A DNA stretch of 6,267 nt from Gammaproteobacteria bacterium (GTDB lineage Bacteria > Pseudomonadota > Gammaproteobacteria > Coxiellales > Coxiellaceae), in contig JAHZKQ010000264.1 of NCBI GenBank assembly GCA_022600315.1, positions 1 through 6,267 of the forward strand, given 5' to 3'. The translations under genes and the position numbers were made by a program. Under the pieces are notes generated by a model. It was not told the origin of the DNA and ran no database searches. It saw only the letters and a program-made list of their open reading frames with translations. This document shows, one piece after another, positions 5,245 to 6,267 of this stretch. Within the stretch, counting starts at the first letter, position 1. Each line of letters starts with the position of its first letter.

Positions 5245-6096
5245 ATGTCTAAGTCATCAGCGGCGCAATGTTTTCGGCAAGCATTAGCAGCGGAAACCCC
5301 ATTGCAAATTGTTGGCACCATTAATCCTTATTGCGCAATTATGGCCAAGTCTGCTGGTTTTAAGGCAATTTATTTATCGGGTGGTGCGTGTGCTAATATG
5401 TCCTATGGCTTGCCGGATTTAGGTTTAACAACCTTGGAAAATGTATTAGCAGATGTTGAGCGCATTGTGAGTGCTTGTGATTTGCCGTTATTGGTTGATA
5501 TTGATACCGGTTTTGGTGATGCGGTGGATATTGAAAGAACGATTCGCAGCATGATAAAAGCCGGCGTGGCGGCCGTGCATATGGAAGATCAAGTAGAAAA
5601 AAAACGTTGCGGCCATAGACCCGGGAAAACTTTAGTAAGCACAGAAGAAATGGTGGCACGTGTAATGGCTGCGGTATCTGCAAAAACCGAGTCAGATTTT
5701 TATATTATTGCTCGCACTGATGCAGTAGCGAGTGAAGGTTTAGCAGCTGCAATTGCGCGTGCCCAAGCTTATGTGGCAGCAGGTGTTGATGCGATTTTCG
5801 CTGAGGCAGTTACAACGTTAGAGGATTATCGACAGTTTTGTCATGAATTATCAGTACCGGTATTAGCCAATATTACCGAGTTTGGTAAAACGCCTTTATT
5901 TACCGTTGATGAATTGCGTCAAGTAGGAATAAAAATGGTGCTTTATCCATTTACTGCGGTGCGTGCCATGAATCAAGCGGCGTGGAGTGTTTACACCACA
6001 TTGCGACAAACTGGCACTCAAAAAGATTTAATTGCCACTATGCAAGATCGCGAAACGCTGTATAAGTTTTTAGATTATTATAACCAAGAAAAATAA
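5245..6096 (+). CDS. prpB: 2-methylisocitrate lyase
   Basis: The 283-residue product belongs to the isocitrate lyase/PEP mutase TIM-barrel superfamily and is closest to PrpB (E. coli PrpB has 296). PrpB splits 2-methylisocitrate into pyruvate and succinate, the last step of the methylcitrate cycle for propionate, in the cytosol. The catalytic loop is KKRCGHRPGK (119-128) with active-site Cys122. The HRP form is typical of PrpB rather than isocitrate lyase (KKCGHxGGK). Metal and substrate residues are present in DIDTGFGD (85-92; Asp85, Asp87), MEDQ (113-116) and ARTDA (156-160). NITEFGKTPLFT (209-220), ALYP-like VLYPFTAVRAMN (232-243) and GTQKDLI (257-263) are also shared with PrpB. The loop SGGACANMSYG (45-55) differs from the usual SGGGVAA. 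The C-terminal tail is shorter than in E. coli. No prpC, prpD or prpR is visible; the partner gene here is mpl. Oxaloacetate decarboxylase or other superfamily activities are less likely given the motif. Confidence 0.94.
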   Translation: MSKSSAAQCFRQALAAETPLQIVGTINPYCAIMAKSAGFKAIYLSGGACANMSYGLPDLGLTTLENVLADVERIVSACDLPLLVDIDTGFGDAVDIERTIRSMIKAGVAAVHMEDQVEKKRCGHRPGKTLVSTEEMVARVMAAVSAKTESDFYIIARTDAVASEGLAAAIARAQAYVAAGVDAIFAEAVTTLEDYRQFCHELSVPVLANITEFGKTPLFTVDELRQVGIKMVLYPFTAVRAMNQAAWSVYTTLRQTGTQKDLIATMQDRETLYKFLDYYNQEK

Positions 6097-6099
6097 AAT

Positions 6100-6175
6100 C
6101 TTGATTGAAGATTAGAGTGCCGTGCTCGTTAGCACGCCTTGCAATCATGAATCTAAAAAACATAATAAAATCAAG
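6100..6175 (+). other. Nested inverted repeats after prpB (possible 3' end structure)
   Basis: An outer pair CTTGATT (6100-6106) / AATCAAG (6169-6175) encloses a second pair TTAGA (6112-6116) / TCTAA (6152-6156), which encloses a compact hairpin CGTGCT-CGTT-AGCACG (6121-6136). A T5 run comes only after five further bases (6181-6185). It lies 3 nt after the prpB stop and may end or stabilise the mpl-prpB mRNA, but it is not a canonical Rho-independent terminator. Confidence 0.35.
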
Positions 6176-6200
6176 TAAGGTTTTTATGCCGGGTTTAATT

Positions 6201-6230
6201 TCTAGATCCCGCGATCAAGTAGGTTGACAG
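6201..6230. repeat. Possible eroded dispersed palindromic repeat
   Basis: The stretch TCTAGATCCCGCGATCAAGT (6201-6220) followed by TTGACAG (6224-6230) resembles one half of the short palindromic intergenic repeats of the form ATCCCGCG-tCAAG-CGCGGGAT-GACA that I recall from several intracellular bacteria. The second arm (CGCGGGAT) is missing and replaced by AGG. This is pattern memory only; a single degenerate copy in this window cannot prove a repeat family. Confidence 0.25.
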
Positions 6231-6267
6231 CAGGAAGGTTAAGTCTCAAGCTTTAAAAGTGTAGGTG

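Noticed and set aside
5393..5683. A 96-codon minus-strand ORF inside prpB
   Set aside because: It is antisense to the catalytic core of prpB and has low-complexity, Pro/His/Cys-rich content typical of a shadow frame.
6186..6227. Thirteen-codon ORF (MPGLISRSRDQVG) with AAGG five nt upstream
   Set aside because: It is very short and lies over the putative repeat remnant; a leader-peptide role cannot be supported without the downstream gene.
6224..6257. TTGACA perfect -35 hexamer near the right edge
   Set aside because: The only A/T-rich -10 candidate (TTTAAA, 6252-6257) is 22 bp away, too far; no promoter is called.

Overview
The window is moderately AT-rich bacterial DNA that looks like a gammaproteobacterium. 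The gene set is a Mpl-type murein-recycling ligase, a PPi-dependent phosphofructokinase instead of an ATP-dependent one, a PrpB-type methylisocitrate lyase, a secreted chagasin-like cysteine protease inhibitor and a PfaA-type ketosynthase. Together these fit the Legionellales (Legionella/Coxiella/Aquicella/Berkiella-like, often intracellular). This placement is inferred from gene content; no rRNA or other marker is present.

Layout. Positions 1-1476 (minus) hold the N-terminal 492 residues of a large PfaA-type polyketide/polyunsaturated-fatty-acid synthase that continues off the left edge. A 153-bp divergent intergenic region with a 10-A tract separates it from a plus-strand gene (1630-2040) for a signal-peptide-bearing I42/chagasin-family inhibitor. 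Positions 2041-2323 encode no protein I can support but are full of structure: a perfect 19-bp inverted repeat (2160-2205), then a candidate small structured RNA or leader ending in a good Rho-independent terminator (2269-2310). A possible 56-residue ORF (2324-2494) follows 13 nt later. It ends 1 nt from the stop of the convergent PPi-phosphofructokinase gene (2496-3752, minus). That gene is divergent from mpl (3846-5243, plus), which is followed after 1 nt by prpB (5245-6096), almost certainly as one operon. The last 171 bp contain inverted repeats and what may be the eroded remnant of a dispersed palindromic repeat.

Function. The metabolic genes serve separate pathways: peptidoglycan recycling (mpl), reversible glycolysis/gluconeogenesis at fructose 6-phosphate (pfp) and propionate catabolism via the methylcitrate cycle (prpB). 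The left part (PfaA-type synthase plus secreted protease inhibitor) looks accessory and possibly host- or competitor-directed. The least explained stretch is 2160-2494, where an inverted repeat, a promoter-like -10, three hairpins, a terminator and a tiny ORF follow one another in 335 bp.
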